Part shown: in pieces, positions 34,978 through 43,609 of the stretch
Layout of the letters: the number at the start of each line of letters is the position of its first letter
Numbering within the stretch: position 1 is the first letter of the stretch
Assembly: GCA_038233335.1 (NCBI GenBank)
Contig: JBBSME010000002.1
Coordinates: forward strand, 1 to 64,000
DNA from: Iamia sp038233335
GTDB lineage: Bacteria > Actinomycetota > Acidimicrobiia > Acidimicrobiales > Iamiaceae
Direction: 5' to 3'
DNA length: 64,000 bases
The notes under the pieces: model-generated
Seen by the model: only the letters and a program-made list of their open reading frames with translations
Databases searched by the model: none
Told to the model about the DNA's origin: nothing
Program-made: the position numbers and the translations under genes

Positions 34978-36714
34978 GTGCGCGGCGGTCGGTCCCGGGG
35001 GGCACGGACCTCCGCAGCGACGACGCTGCGCGTCGTCCCCCTCTCGGTCTGGGCCCTGTGTGCGCTCTTCGGCGTGCTCCTGGCCGTCTCCTCGGTGGCC
35101 GCCCCGCTGTTCTTCGCCCCGGACGAGTTCGTGCACGCCGACCTCGCCATCCGCCTAGCGGACGACCCCCACTACCCCGAGCACGACGGACGGCGCACCT
35201 CGGCCGCGGTCAAGCGCGTGGCCATCCCCTACTTCGGTGACGACACCCGCAACCCCGACATGGCCGCCGCCGACGCCCCGCCCAAGGCCGGCCGCAAGGA
35301 CATCCGGGCCCTGGGCGGGTCCGGGGACGACCCCGGGGGAAGCTTCAACCAGCAGCCCCAGCACCCCCCGCTCTACTACCAGTCCCTGGGCCTGGTGCTC
35401 CGGGTCGAGCGCATGGTGCACCCGGGGGCCGACCCCCCCGCTCTGGTCACCGAGGTCGGTCTGCTCCGCCTGGTCAACGCGGCCCTGCTGGTCCTGCTGC
35501 CGCTCGCCGCGTGGGCCACCGCCCACCGCCTGGGGGCGGCGCGGCGCACCGCCATCACCGCCGCGGCCCTCGTCCTGATCGTCCCCCAGCTGACCCACAT
35601 CGGCTCGACGATCAACAACGACAACCTCCTCACCGCGCTGGCCTCGGCCCTGGCCGTGCTCCTCGCCGGCGTGGTCTGCGGCAACCGCTCGGCCCGCACC
35701 GCCGCCCTCGTCGCGGTGGTGACCGGCCTGGCCCTCTTGACCAAGGCCTTCGCTCTCCTGCTGCTGCCCTGGATCGCGGTGGCCTACCTGGTGGCCGCCC
35801 GCCGCCGGGCCACCAGGACCCGTCCCGCCGACGCGCCGGCTCCGGCCTCGCCGGTGGAGCGGGCCCGGGCGGCCCTGGACTGGCCGACGGTCGCGGTCGG
35901 GGTGGCCAGCGGCGCGGGCGCAGCCCTCATCAGCGGATGGTGGTGGGTCGGCAACCTGATCCGGACGGGGTCCCTGGCCCCCTCCCTGGAGGACCAGCTG
36001 GTCCCCACCCTGCCCGGGTTCTCACCCGACACCGAGTTCTTCGCCCTCCGGTTCGGCGCCTTCTTCACGGAGCGCTTCTGGGGTTGGTTCGGGCTCTTCT
36101 CGGCCCGGATGCCGCTCTGGATGATCGGGTTGGCCACCGCCGCCCTGGTCCTCGTGGTGGTCGTCGGCCTGACCCGGCCACCGGTGGGCCTGAAGCGGTC
36201 CGACCTGTGGATCCAGCTGGTGCCGGTGGTCGGCGTGGGCGCCTTCGTGGTCCAGCACGCCTGGAGCATCTACGCCCGCAGCGGCCAGACGCCGTTCATC
36301 CAGGGCCGGTACCTGTTTGCGGTGATCGTGCCCCTGCTGGTCGTGGCGGCCGCCGGCCTCTCCCGGATCGCCCGCCGGTGGTCCGCAGTGGTCGCGGTCG
36401 CCGTCGGCCTGGCCCTCCACGCCATCGGCTTCGCCACCATGCTCGACGGCTTCTGGGGCGCGCCCGGTGACGGGCGGCGGGGTGAGGTGCGGGCCCTGGT
36501 GGCCTGGAGCGCCTGGCCCGGCGAGTCCCTGGGGGTCGGAGCGGTGCTGGGCGTGGTCGTGGGGACTGCGGCGATCGGGGTCCTGGCCCTCGACCTGTGG
36601 CGTCACGACCTCGCCCCTCGGACCGCCGGGCCACCGCCCCGACCCGAGCCCTCGGGCGAGACGCCCGCAGTGTCGCCGTCCCGGGGTTCTGGAGCCGCGG
36701 AAGGCGACCGATAG
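34978..36714 (+). CDS. Polytopic membrane protein, DUF2142/GT-C-like glycosyltransferase
   Basis: About 578 residues with roughly 11-12 membrane helices. The first extracytoplasmic loop carries APDEFVHADLAIRLADDP (acidic PDE motif) and then NQQPQHPPLYYQSLG. A later loop has TPFIQGRYLFAV. These PDE-x-x-H, HPPLYY and QGRYL elements are those of DUF2142-type membrane proteins, thought to be lipid-linked-sugar-dependent GT-C transferases. The C terminus is Pro-rich and cytoplasmic. It lies 38 bp after meaB and 11 bp before a GT2 transferase with its own TAGCCT. Sugar and acceptor unknown. Confidence 0.72.
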   Translation: MRGGRSRGARTSAATTLRVVPLSVWALCALFGVLLAVSSVAAPLFFAPDEFVHADLAIRLADDPHYPEHDGRRTSAAVKRVAIPYFGDDTRNPDMAAADAPPKAGRKDIRALGGSGDDPGGSFNQQPQHPPLYYQSLGLVLRVERMVHPGADPPALVTEVGLLRLVNAALLVLLPLAAWATAHRLGAARRTAITAAALVLIVPQLTHIGSTINNDNLLTALASALAVLLAGVVCGNRSARTAALVAVVTGLALLTKAFALLLLPWIAVAYLVAARRRATRTRPADAPAPASPVERARAALDWPTVAVGVASGAGAALISGWWWVGNLIRTGSLAPSLEDQLVPTLPGFSPDTEFFALRFGAFFTERFWGWFGLFSARMPLWMIGLATAALVLVVVVGLTRPPVGLKRSDLWIQLVPVVGVGAFVVQHAWSIYARSGQTPFIQGRYLFAVIVPLLVVAAAGLSRIARRWSAVVAVAVGLALHAIGFATMLDGFWGAPGDGRRGEVRALVAWSAWPGESLGVGAVLGVVVGTAAIGVLALDLWRHDLAPRTAGPPPRPEPSGETPAVSPSRGSGAAEGDR

Positions 36715-36725
36715 CCTCGGCGGCC

Positions 36726-37784
36726 ATGGACGAGGAACCCGTCACCGTCGCCACCGACGCCGACCTGGAGGTCGCTGTCGCCGGCGAGGAGATCGACGTC
36801 AGCATCGTCTTGCCCGTCTACAACGAGAAGGGGCACCTGCGACAGGAGATCGACCGCATCGGGGCGGCCATGGACGCGTCGGAGATGAGCTACGAGATCA
36901 TCGTCATCGACGACGGCTCCAACGACGGCTCCGGCGAGGCCCTGCGCCAGGTGGAGGGCATCCGGCTCATCCAGTTCCTCACCAACCGGGGCTCGGGCTC
37001 GGCCCGCAAGTACGGCACCCGGGCGTCACGGGGGCGGATCGTGGTCTGGACCGACGTCGACATGTCGTACCCCAACGACCTCATCCCCGAGCTGGTGCGG
37101 GAGATGGAGGGCTACGACCAGGTGGTCGGGGCCCGCACCTCCGAGGAGGGCACCCACAAGCTGTTCCGGGTGCCGGCCAAGGCGTTCATCCGCAAGCTGG
37201 CCTCCTACCTCGTCCAGACGCCCATCCCCGACCTGAACTCGGGCATGCGGGCCTTCCGCCGGGACGTGGCCCTCCAGTACGTGAGCCAGCTGCCCCCCGG
37301 GTTCAGCTGCGTCACCACCATCACCCTCACCTTCCTGGCCCACGGCTACACGGTGAAGTACTGGCCCATCACCTACTCGGAACGGGCCGGCGAGTCGAAG
37401 TTCCACTGGGCCTCGGACACCCGGCGCTACCTGCTCCAGGTCATCCGCATGACCCTGTCGTTCGACCCCTTCCGGGTCTTCCTCCCCATCGGGTTCCTGT
37501 TCACCTTCATCGGTCTGGCCAAGCTGGGCTACGACGTGGTCGCCAACGATTTCAAGGTGGCCATCAACACCCTGCTCATCCTGCTGGTCGCCTTCCAGGT
37601 GTTCGTCATCGGGATGCTGGCCGACCTGATCGGCCGGGCCACCCGGGCCACCCACGAGGTGCAGCCCGCGGCCGGCTTCACCCGCGACGTGGCGCCGACA
37701 TTCCCGCCCGCGCATCGGTCCCGCGCCGCCGGTCCGTCGGGCGAGCCGTCGGCGGCGGCGACGTCAGGCGAGATGGTCCCGTGA
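36726..37784 (+). CDS. GT2 glycosyltransferase with membrane anchor (polyprenyl-phosphate sugar synthase-like)
   Basis: 352 residues. GT-A catalytic domain: VSIVLPVYNEKGHLRQEID, IIVIDDGSNDGS, NRGSGSARKYGT and the metal-binding VWTDVDMSYPND, followed by GARTSEEGTHK and SGMRAFRRD, as in dolichyl-phosphate mannose/glucose synthases (DPM1/GtrB type). Two C-terminal membrane helices (about 257-310) precede a low-complexity tail. It probably makes a polyprenyl-phosphate sugar, the donor for GT-C enzymes such as the one just upstream. Its stop overlaps the GTG of the methyltransferase (GTGA), so these two are translationally coupled. Confidence 0.85.
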   Translation: MDEEPVTVATDADLEVAVAGEEIDVSIVLPVYNEKGHLRQEIDRIGAAMDASEMSYEIIVIDDGSNDGSGEALRQVEGIRLIQFLTNRGSGSARKYGTRASRGRIVVWTDVDMSYPNDLIPELVREMEGYDQVVGARTSEEGTHKLFRVPAKAFIRKLASYLVQTPIPDLNSGMRAFRRDVALQYVSQLPPGFSCVTTITLTFLAHGYTVKYWPITYSERAGESKFHWASDTRRYLLQVIRMTLSFDPFRVFLPIGFLFTFIGLAKLGYDVVANDFKVAINTLLILLVAFQVFVIGMLADLIGRATRATHEVQPAAGFTRDVAPTFPPAHRSRAAGPSGEPSAAATSGEMVP

Positions 37785-38407
37785 CCGACGTGGCCGACCG
37801 GGAGGGCGACGTCCCCACCGGCAACACCTACGACAAGTACGCCTCGCAGAACCCCATCGAGCGACGCCTCATGGACGGCTTCTTCGGCGCCCTGGATGCC
37901 TCGCTCCCCAGCCGTGCCCCCGCCGCCGCGCTGGAGGTCGGGGTGGGCGAGGGCGAGGTGTCCGAGCGGCTCCGGGCCCGCTGGCCCGAGGTGCCCATCG
38001 CCGGCATCGACCTCCCCGACCACGAGCTGGCCGCCCACTGGATCGGCAAGGCCCACTCCGGCGCCTTCGCCGACATCGTCCGCCTGCCCTTCCCCGACGA
38101 CTCCTTCGACCTGGTGCTGGCCATCGAGGTGCTCGAGCACGTGCCCGACCCCATCGGCGCCCTGGGCGAGCTGAACCGGGTGTGTCGTCGCGACGTGGTG
38201 CTGTCGGTGCCCCGCGAGCGGATCTGGTCGGCGGCCAACATGGCCCGGGGCAAGTACCTGAAGGACCTGGGCAACACGCCGGGCCACATCAACCACTGGT
38301 CCAAGAAGGGCTTCGCCGAGATGGTGGGCTCCACCTTCACCGTGCGCGACGTCCGGGCCCCGTTCCCCTGGACCATGGTCGCCGCGTCCGTCCGCTCCCC
38401 CACCTGA
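37781..38407 (+). CDS. SAM-dependent class I methyltransferase
   Basis: 208 residues. Methyltransferase type 11 pattern: ALEVGVGEGEVSERLRARWP (motif I, SAM binding), PIAGIDLPD (motif II acid), FPDDSFDLVLAIEVLEHVPDP (motif IV and post-motif) and GHINHWSKKGFAEMV. GTG start overlapping the GT2 stop by 4 nt, so it belongs to that operon and plausibly methylates a sugar, lipid carrier or glycolipid made there. Acceptor not deducible. Confidence 0.85.
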   Translation: MTDVADREGDVPTGNTYDKYASQNPIERRLMDGFFGALDASLPSRAPAAALEVGVGEGEVSERLRARWPEVPIAGIDLPDHELAAHWIGKAHSGAFADIVRLPFPDDSFDLVLAIEVLEHVPDPIGALGELNRVCRRDVVLSVPRERIWSAANMARGKYLKDLGNTPGHINHWSKKGFAEMVGSTFTVRDVRAPFPWTMVAASVRSPT

Positions 38408-38463
38408 GAAGTCGCCTGGCCGAGCCGGGCGAGCGCCTGGCCAGCCGGTCCTACGCTGCGGCG

Positions 38464-40173
38464 ATGGCTGAGGCTGCGCCGTGGTGGCGGACGACCACGA
38501 TCTACCAGGTGTACCCGCGCTCCTTCGCCGACTCGGACGGTGACGGGATCGGGGACCTGCCTGGGCTGATCGACCGGCTCGACCACCTGGTCGACCTGGG
38601 CGTGGGCACGGTGTGGGTGTCGCCGTTCTTCGCCAGCCCGCAGCGCGACGTGGGCTACGACGTCTCCGACTACCGCGACGTCGCCCCCGAGTACGGCACC
38701 CTCGACGACGCCCAGCGCCTCATCGACCGAGCCCACGACCTCGGCCTCAAGGTGCTGTTCGACCTCGTCCTCAACCACACCTCCGACGAGCACCCCTGGT
38801 TCGTCGAGTCCCGGTCGTCCCGGACCGGCCCCAAGGCCGACTGGTACGTGTGGCACGACGGTCGGCGCGGGCCCGGCGGACGCCGACGGCCACCCAACAA
38901 CTGGCGCTCCGAGCTGCAGATCCCCCGAGCCTGGCAGTGGAGCGACGAGCGCGAGCAGTGGTACCTGGCCACCTTCCTCCCCTTCCAGCCCGACCTCAAC
39001 TGGCGCAACCCCGAGCTCCGGGCCGAGATGTTCGACACCGTGCGCACCTGGCTCGACCGGGGCGTCGACGGCTTCCGGCTCGACATCTTCGGCTCGATCA
39101 TGCACGACGAGCTGCTGCGCGACAACGGCCGCCGACCTCAGCTGGCCGGGGGTCTGCCCCGGCTGCAGACCCCGAACCGCACCCTCAACACCGACGACAA
39201 CATCGCCCTGGCCGCCGACCTCCGGGAGGTGACCGACGAGCTCCCCGGCGACCGGGTGCTGCTGGGCGAGGTGTTCGGACCGGCCGAGACGCTGAAGCGC
39301 TACGTGCACGACTCCGGCCGGGACGGACTGCACCTCGTGTTCCTGTTCGACTTCCTCGCGGCCCGCTACGACGGGGCCACCCTCCACGACCTCATCGCCC
39401 GGTTCGAGCGCGACCTGCCGGACCCGATGCTGCCGACCTACGTCCTGGAGAACCACGACCGCACCCGCTCGCTGTCCCGCGTCGGCGGCGACCTGGACAA
39501 GGCCCGGGTCCTGGCCACGCTGCTGTGCACCCTTCGGGGCGTGCCGGTCATCTACCAGGGCCAGGAGATCGGGATGGTCAACCGCTACATCCCCCTCCGC
39601 CAGGCCCAGGACCCGGTGCCGGCGCAGGTGGCCCGCTGGCTCCCCGAGGCCCTCAACCGGCGACTGCCCGAGCGGCTCAACCGCGACGAGGTCCGCACGC
39701 CCATGCAGTGGGACGGCTCCCCCGGAGCGGGGTTCACCGACCCCGGGGCGGAGCCCTGGCTCCCCATCCACGCCAACCACACCGTCCGCAACGTGGCTGC
39801 GCAGACCGACGATCCCGGCTCGCTGCTCTCCTGGTACCGGTCCCTGCTGCACCTGCGCGCTGCGAGCCCGGCCCTCCACGGCGGCCGCCTCACCCTGCTC
39901 CCCTCCCCCAGCCCCGACGTGATCCGGTTTCAGCGGGAGGCGGACGGCCAGCGGTTCCTGGTGTTCGCCAACCTGGGTGACCAACCCACCACCCAAGCCC
40001 TGCCCGACGGAGCCGAGATCACCCTGGCCAGTCGAGGGTCGATCCGATCGTCGTCCGCAGGACTCGACCTCCCCGCCCACAGCGCCGCGGTGCTCCACCT
40101 GTCCAGCGGCGGGGGCAGCCAGGGCAATGGTGCTGGCGCGCCGACGACCGACGGAGGGTCGGAACCGGCCTGA
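38464..40173 (+). CDS. GH13 alpha-glucosidase (oligo-1,6-glucosidase / trehalose-6-P-hydrolase group)
   Basis: 569 residues, without signal peptide, so cytoplasmic. Opens TTTIYQVYPRSFADSDGDGIGDLPG, the domain III/V pattern of the oligosaccharide hydrolase group. The catalytic triad is intact: D207 nucleophile in DGFRLDIF, E269 in GEVFG and D332 in ENHD. A C-terminal beta domain follows. The exact substrate (maltose, isomaltose, sucrose) cannot be fixed. ATG with TACGCT 6 nt upstream. It follows the sugar-transferase/methyltransferase pair but has its own promoter, and ends at a hairpin against a convergent gene. Confidence 0.9.
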   Translation: MAEAAPWWRTTTIYQVYPRSFADSDGDGIGDLPGLIDRLDHLVDLGVGTVWVSPFFASPQRDVGYDVSDYRDVAPEYGTLDDAQRLIDRAHDLGLKVLFDLVLNHTSDEHPWFVESRSSRTGPKADWYVWHDGRRGPGGRRRPPNNWRSELQIPRAWQWSDEREQWYLATFLPFQPDLNWRNPELRAEMFDTVRTWLDRGVDGFRLDIFGSIMHDELLRDNGRRPQLAGGLPRLQTPNRTLNTDDNIALAADLREVTDELPGDRVLLGEVFGPAETLKRYVHDSGRDGLHLVFLFDFLAARYDGATLHDLIARFERDLPDPMLPTYVLENHDRTRSLSRVGGDLDKARVLATLLCTLRGVPVIYQGQEIGMVNRYIPLRQAQDPVPAQVARWLPEALNRRLPERLNRDEVRTPMQWDGSPGAGFTDPGAEPWLPIHANHTVRNVAAQTDDPGSLLSWYRSLLHLRAASPALHGGRLTLLPSPSPDVIRFQREADGQRFLVFANLGDQPTTQALPDGAEITLASRGSIRSSSAGLDLPAHSAAVLHLSSGGGSQGNGAGAPTTDGGSEPA

Positions 40174-40180
40174 CCGGATC

Positions 40181-40201
40181 GAGGGCGGCTGATCAGCCCT
40201 C
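40181..40201. terminator. Hairpin after the GH13 gene
   Basis: GAGGGC (40181-40186), 9-nt loop, GCCCTC (40196-40201). The loop and stem together contain the palindrome GGCTGATCAGCC, which also occurs after the MazF-type gene at 16122-16133. It is located between convergent genes, 8 nt after the stop. Confidence 0.4.
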
Positions 40202-40250
40202 CTCACGGCCCGCGCCCTGAGGGGGCCGCCCCGGGACCGGCTCACTCTCG

Positions 40251-41339
40251 TCAGGCGTAGCCGGCCAGCGGCACCCCGGCGGTGTCGACCCGGGTGTTGC
40301 TCGGGCTCCCGCTCGGGTAGGTGCGACGCCCGGTGCCGTCGGGCGCGCGACGCACGTCGCGGTCGTCGTCGGGGAGATCCCACGGCCGACCCAGGGCGAA
40401 GCCGACGACGGCCGCCAACGCACCGGCCGCGAACATCACCGGAGCCGCACCCCCGGCGAAGGGCGCAGCGGCCAGCAGGCCGTCGGACACCAGGGCCAGG
40501 ACGTCCTTGGCGTCGGGGTCCACGATCAGGTCGGCCACGTCGGCAATGAGCCCCGCAGCAGCCAGGGGAACGGCCCACCGACCGATCTTGGTGGCATCTC
40601 CCGCCCCCGCCACCAGGCCCCGCACGCCCCGGGCGACGTCCTTGCCCCACCCCAGGTCTTCCACGGCCTGGCCGATCGCCTCTTGCTGATCGGGGTCGAT
40701 CGCCACGCCCAGGGCCGCCACCACCTGCCCCACCAGCGGCGCCGGCGCCGGACCGGGCTCGTCTGGTGGCTCGAGGTGTGCGCCGGTGACGATGTCGCCG
40801 ACCACGTCGCGGGCCGGGGCCAGGCCCGACAGGGCCTCTTTGTCCTCGTCGGCCTGGGCCCGGTGGCTCACCTCGAGCAGGAAGGGCAGGCGCGCCAGGG
40901 CAACCGGCCCGAGGCTTCGGCGCAGGGTGGCCAGGAACGCGGGCGAGTGGGTGCGGCGGTCGACCTGGCGCAGGAGCCCGGCCAGGACGCTCCACCGGGG
41001 CGGATCCCGCTCCAGCGCCTCGGAGATCCGCTCGGCCAGCTCCGTCGCGCTCGTCTCGGCCGCGGCTCGCGACCGGAACACCACGTCGGGGAGGGGCAGG
41101 GCCGAGGGGAGGGAGTCGATGATGCGACGACGCCGCTCGATGCCATCGGCCTGGACCCGGCACCACTCGGCCACCCGACGCAGCTCGGCCTCCTGGCCGG
41201 CTGCCGACTCCTCGGTCCCGATCAGCGCGCCGGCCACGTCGCGCTGTCCCCGCCGACAGCCGTCGGCGAGGGTCCCGAGGTAGGTCTGGAGCGCGGCCAG
41301 GCGCAGCGGTTCGAGGGCGACGACCCCGGCCTCAGGCAT
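40251..41339 (-). CDS. WXG-associated large protein, possible type VII-like secreted effector or membrane partner
   Basis: About 362 residues and unrecognised by family. The N-terminal 200 residues are helical and charged (LAALQTYLGTLADGC, AELRRVAEWCRVQADGIERRRR), then come Gly/Ala-rich hydrophobic segments (RWAVPLAAAGLIADVADLIV and FAGGAAPVMFAAGALAAVVGFAL) and a short polar tail ending GVPLAGYA. The arrangement (helical N part, hydrophobic Gly/Ala-rich middle) matches the broken gene at 27.5-29 kb. Its ATG lies inside the end of the WXG100-like gene, overlapping by 8 nt, so the two products are made together. Secretion by a type VII-like route is inference; no ESX ATPase is in the window. 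Confidence 0.65.
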   Translation of the reverse strand: MPEAGVVALEPLRLAALQTYLGTLADGCRRGQRDVAGALIGTEESAAGQEAELRRVAEWCRVQADGIERRRRIIDSLPSALPLPDVVFRSRAAAETSATELAERISEALERDPPRWSVLAGLLRQVDRRTHSPAFLATLRRSLGPVALARLPFLLEVSHRAQADEDKEALSGLAPARDVVGDIVTGAHLEPPDEPGPAPAPLVGQVVAALGVAIDPDQQEAIGQAVEDLGWGKDVARGVRGLVAGAGDATKIGRWAVPLAAAGLIADVADLIVDPDAKDVLALVSDGLLAAAPFAGGAAPVMFAAGALAAVVGFALGRPWDLPDDDRDVRRAPDGTGRRTYPSGSPSNTRVDTAGVPLAGYA

Positions 41340-41760
41340 CGCGGCCACCTCCGATGAGAGCGTCGGCGAAGGTCAGAGGCGGGACGGCTGGGGGCGGGAG
41401 GTGGAGTCCGGGGACCACCGACCCGGGGTCCAGTCCCTGCCCACCCTCCCGTCGGAGGGGCCCGGCGGCCACCGCGGCCCGCCGGGCCTCGGCGGCCCGC
41501 TGGGCCTCGGCCGCGGCGGCCGCCTCGAGCGCATCAGCCCGTCGATCGAGGCGGTCGGCGCAGCGGGTCAGGTCGACGACGACGGTCGCCATCTGGTCCT
41601 CGATCCCGACCGCGGCCCGGCGGTGGCTGGTGGCTGCCGGCCCCTGCCAGGTGGCGTGACCACCGAGGCCGGCCAGCGGATCGAGCCCGGCGTCGAGGCG
41701 GCGTGCAGTGGCACGGAGTCGGTCCGCGGCAGCGCGGAGGTGAGCAGGGGTCGGGGCCAT
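41332..41760 (-). CDS. WXG100-like small helical protein
   Basis: 142 residues. The first 100 form a helical hairpin with a WQG turn (HLRAAADRLRATARRLDAG ... GHATWQGPAATSHRRAAVG), the size and position expected of a WXG100/ESAT-6-like protein, followed by an Ala/Glu/Arg coiled coil and a Pro-rich tail. The start MAPTPAHLRAAAD is at 41760. It overlaps the start of the larger downstream protein by 8 nt, as small WXG proteins often do with their larger partners. WXG assignment rests on layout and the single WQG motif, so it is tentative. Confidence 0.65.
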   Translation of the reverse strand: MAPTPAHLRAAADRLRATARRLDAGLDPLAGLGGHATWQGPAATSHRRAAVGIEDQMATVVVDLTRCADRLDRRADALEAAAAAEAQRAAEARRAAVAAGPLRREGGQGLDPGSVVPGLHLPPPAVPPLTFADALIGGGRDA

Positions 41761-41907
41761 GGGCCCTCCCTCGGGAGCGGAGCAGGTCTCGGGGGAAGAG
41801 CCGCCCCTCTGGTGCCCGCCGCGCCGCGGTGACAAACATCGAGATGCCCCGACATGCCGCCCTGAGCCATTCGGGCTCGGGGGGCGACGCGGACGGGTGG
41901 GCGACGC

Positions 41908-42572
41908 TCACCGAGCGCGCGCCTCCCGGGCGGCCAGCACCTGCTCCAGGAAGGCCTCGTCGCCGCCGGTGCGGTCGGGACCGCTCACCACGGGCTCCAG
42001 CCGACGGGCCAGCTCGGCGGCCACGCGCGCCCGAGCCTCGGCGTCGAGCAGGAGGTCGTCCGAAGCAGCGGGACGGACCGCCCCCGGCACCACCAACCCG
42101 GCTGAGGACCGCGCCCCGATGCTCCGCACCACCAGGGTGCCGGCGGCCAGGTCACCGAGGCGCTGGTGCCGGGGCGTCACCAGCACGGCGATGGCGCCCA
42201 CCGAGTAGAGGGAGGGCAGGAAGTCGACGATCCGGACGATGTTGCGCACGGCGGCGGGCACGAGGGAGACGGTGGCCCCGTCCTCCATGACCAGCTGGAG
42301 GCCGGTCAGCCGGCGACCCGGCGTCCGGCCGCCGCCGAAGGCGTCGAAGGCCGCGGGGACGACCACCCCCACCACCAGGACCACGACCGCGGCCAGGGCC
42401 GGACCCGCCGATCCTCCGAGGCTGGCCGCCGCCAGCAGGAAGGGGGCGATGACCGCGGCCTAGAGCGTGGTGTCGACCAACGACGACAGGAAGCGCGAGC
42501 CGAGGCCGGCCACCACCAGCTCGAGGTCCACCCCTCGGGGGTCGGCACGGTGATCCGATCCTCGATCTCCAC
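41908..42572 (-). pseudogene. RDD-family membrane protein gene inactivated by frameshift and stop
   Basis: GTG 42572 with TAGCGT 7 nt upstream begins a normal RDD protein (VEIEDRITVPTPEG), but one G is missing in a GGGG run near 42531. Adding it back restores VDLELVVAGLGSRFLSSLVD. A second lesion follows: an in-frame TAG at 42460-42462 where a Gln codon (CAG) is expected. Beyond it the frame runs on intact (LLAAASLGGSAGPALAAVVV, AFGGGRTPGRRLTGLQLV, GTLVVRSIG) to the stop at 41908. Two independent lesions make true loss of function more likely than a sequencing error. It belongs to a decayed RDD / SpoIIM / DUF58 locus. Confidence 0.75.
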
Positions 42573-42598
42573 CGCCCGGACGCTACCGGCTGGCGCGC

Positions 42599-43111
42599 TC
42601 AGGCCACCTCGGCCAGGAGGCGGTCCTCCGCGTGCGCGCAGCCATCGCAGGCGGCGACGTGGACGGCGATGGCCCGCACCGCCCGGGCGCCGAAGCGGCC
42701 GATCCCTGCCGCCCGCAGCGCGACCTGGAGGCGACGGCACCCACCCTCGCCGGCATCCCAGAGGAGGCGGGCGGGGACGGCCCGGGCCAGCCGGCGGCGC
42801 ATCTGGAACAGCCGCTGGTCGGCGGCGGCCGGCGTGGTCCCGAGGACGGCGGCCACCTCGGCCGGCTCCAGCCCGAGGCCCAGCTGCATCTGCAGCAGCG
42901 TCCGGTCGGCGGCACCCAGGCCGTCCGCTGCGGCCCACAGCAGGGCCGTCACCGCAGCGCCGTCGACCTCGCCGAGAGTGCAGTCCCCGTGGCGCGGGTC
43001 GATGTGGGGGTGCCGGGGGTCGATCGCCCGCAGGGCGGTCACCGCATGGGTGCCGTGACGGTCCGCCTCGACCAGCTCACCAGGAGGTGCGGGTGTGAGA
43101 GTGGCGGTCAT
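42599..43111 (-). CDS. Sigma-70 region 4-like protein with C-terminal zinc-finger-like motif
   Basis: About 170 residues. Residues from roughly 60-120 match sigma factor region 4 (LGAADRTLLQMQLGLGLEPAEVAAVLGTTPAAADQRLFQMRRRL, a helix-turn-helix for -35 recognition). The C terminus has HVAACDGCAHAED, the H-x-x-x-C-x-x-C ligand set of zinc-binding anti-sigma factors. Region 2 (core polymerase and -10 binding) is missing, so it cannot be a normal sigma factor; regulator or anti-sigma-like roles are possible. AAGGG lies 6 nt before ATG 43111; an ATG two codons earlier is also possible. It is intact although both flanking genes are broken. Confidence 0.65.
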   Translation of the reverse strand: MTATLTPAPPGELVEADRHGTHAVTALRAIDPRHPHIDPRHGDCTLGEVDGAAVTALLWAAADGLGAADRTLLQMQLGLGLEPAEVAAVLGTTPAAADQRLFQMRRRLARAVPARLLWDAGEGGCRRLQVALRAAGIGRFGARAVRAIAVHVAACDGCAHAEDRLLAEVA

Positions 43112-43253
43112 GGTCATCCCTTCGGTGCTCGTTCGGAACAGCATGAGGGCCCGGCTTGGCGTCCGGTAGGGGGCGACGTCCCCGGGGAGCGGTCCCCCTC
43201 CATCGGACACCGGCCCGCCGTCCACGAGGACATCCCGTAGCCTGCCTGCCGCC

Positions 43254-43470
43254 ATGGACGCCACGACCACCCGGGCGGCCGACGGTCCGCCCCTGCGGGG
43301 AGTCGACCGGTTCATCGCCGAGCGGAGCACGGACTGGGCCCAGCTGACCGACCTGGTGCGCCGGGCCGGAGGATCGCTCCACCGGCTCGGCCCCGAGGAT
43401 GTGCTGGCGCTGGGCGAGGGCTACGGGGCGGTCGCTGCCGACCTGGCCCGAGCGCGCCCGCACCGGCTGG
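43254..43470 (+). pseudogene. Truncated SpoIIM-like (DUF95) gene
   Basis: The promoter-like TAGCCT and ATG 43254 lead into a good SpoIIM-family N terminus (VDRFIAERSTDWAQLTDLVRRAGG and LGEGYGAVAADLARAR), but after about 70 residues the similarity stops and Pro-rich non-protein follows. The family's membrane domain (several helices, about 250 residues) is absent. The frame stays open to 43643 without sense. Between about 43470 and 43609 I see no recognisable element; this is probably a deletion scar joining two genes. Confidence 0.65.
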
Positions 43471-43609
43471 GGCCGCCGATCCCTTCGCTCCGCTCGCCTC
43501 CGCCTGACGTCCCCCCACCACCAAACCGGCGGCAGCTGTCAACGGTCTTGCTCGACAAGTGCCGCCGGTTCGCGTCCGATGTCTGGCGGCGCGGCCCGGC
43601 AGGCTCCGG

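Noticed and set aside
43470..43609. Coding continuation of the SpoIIM-like gene
   Set aside because: The frame is open but Pro/Arg-rich with no membrane helices; more likely a deletion scar.
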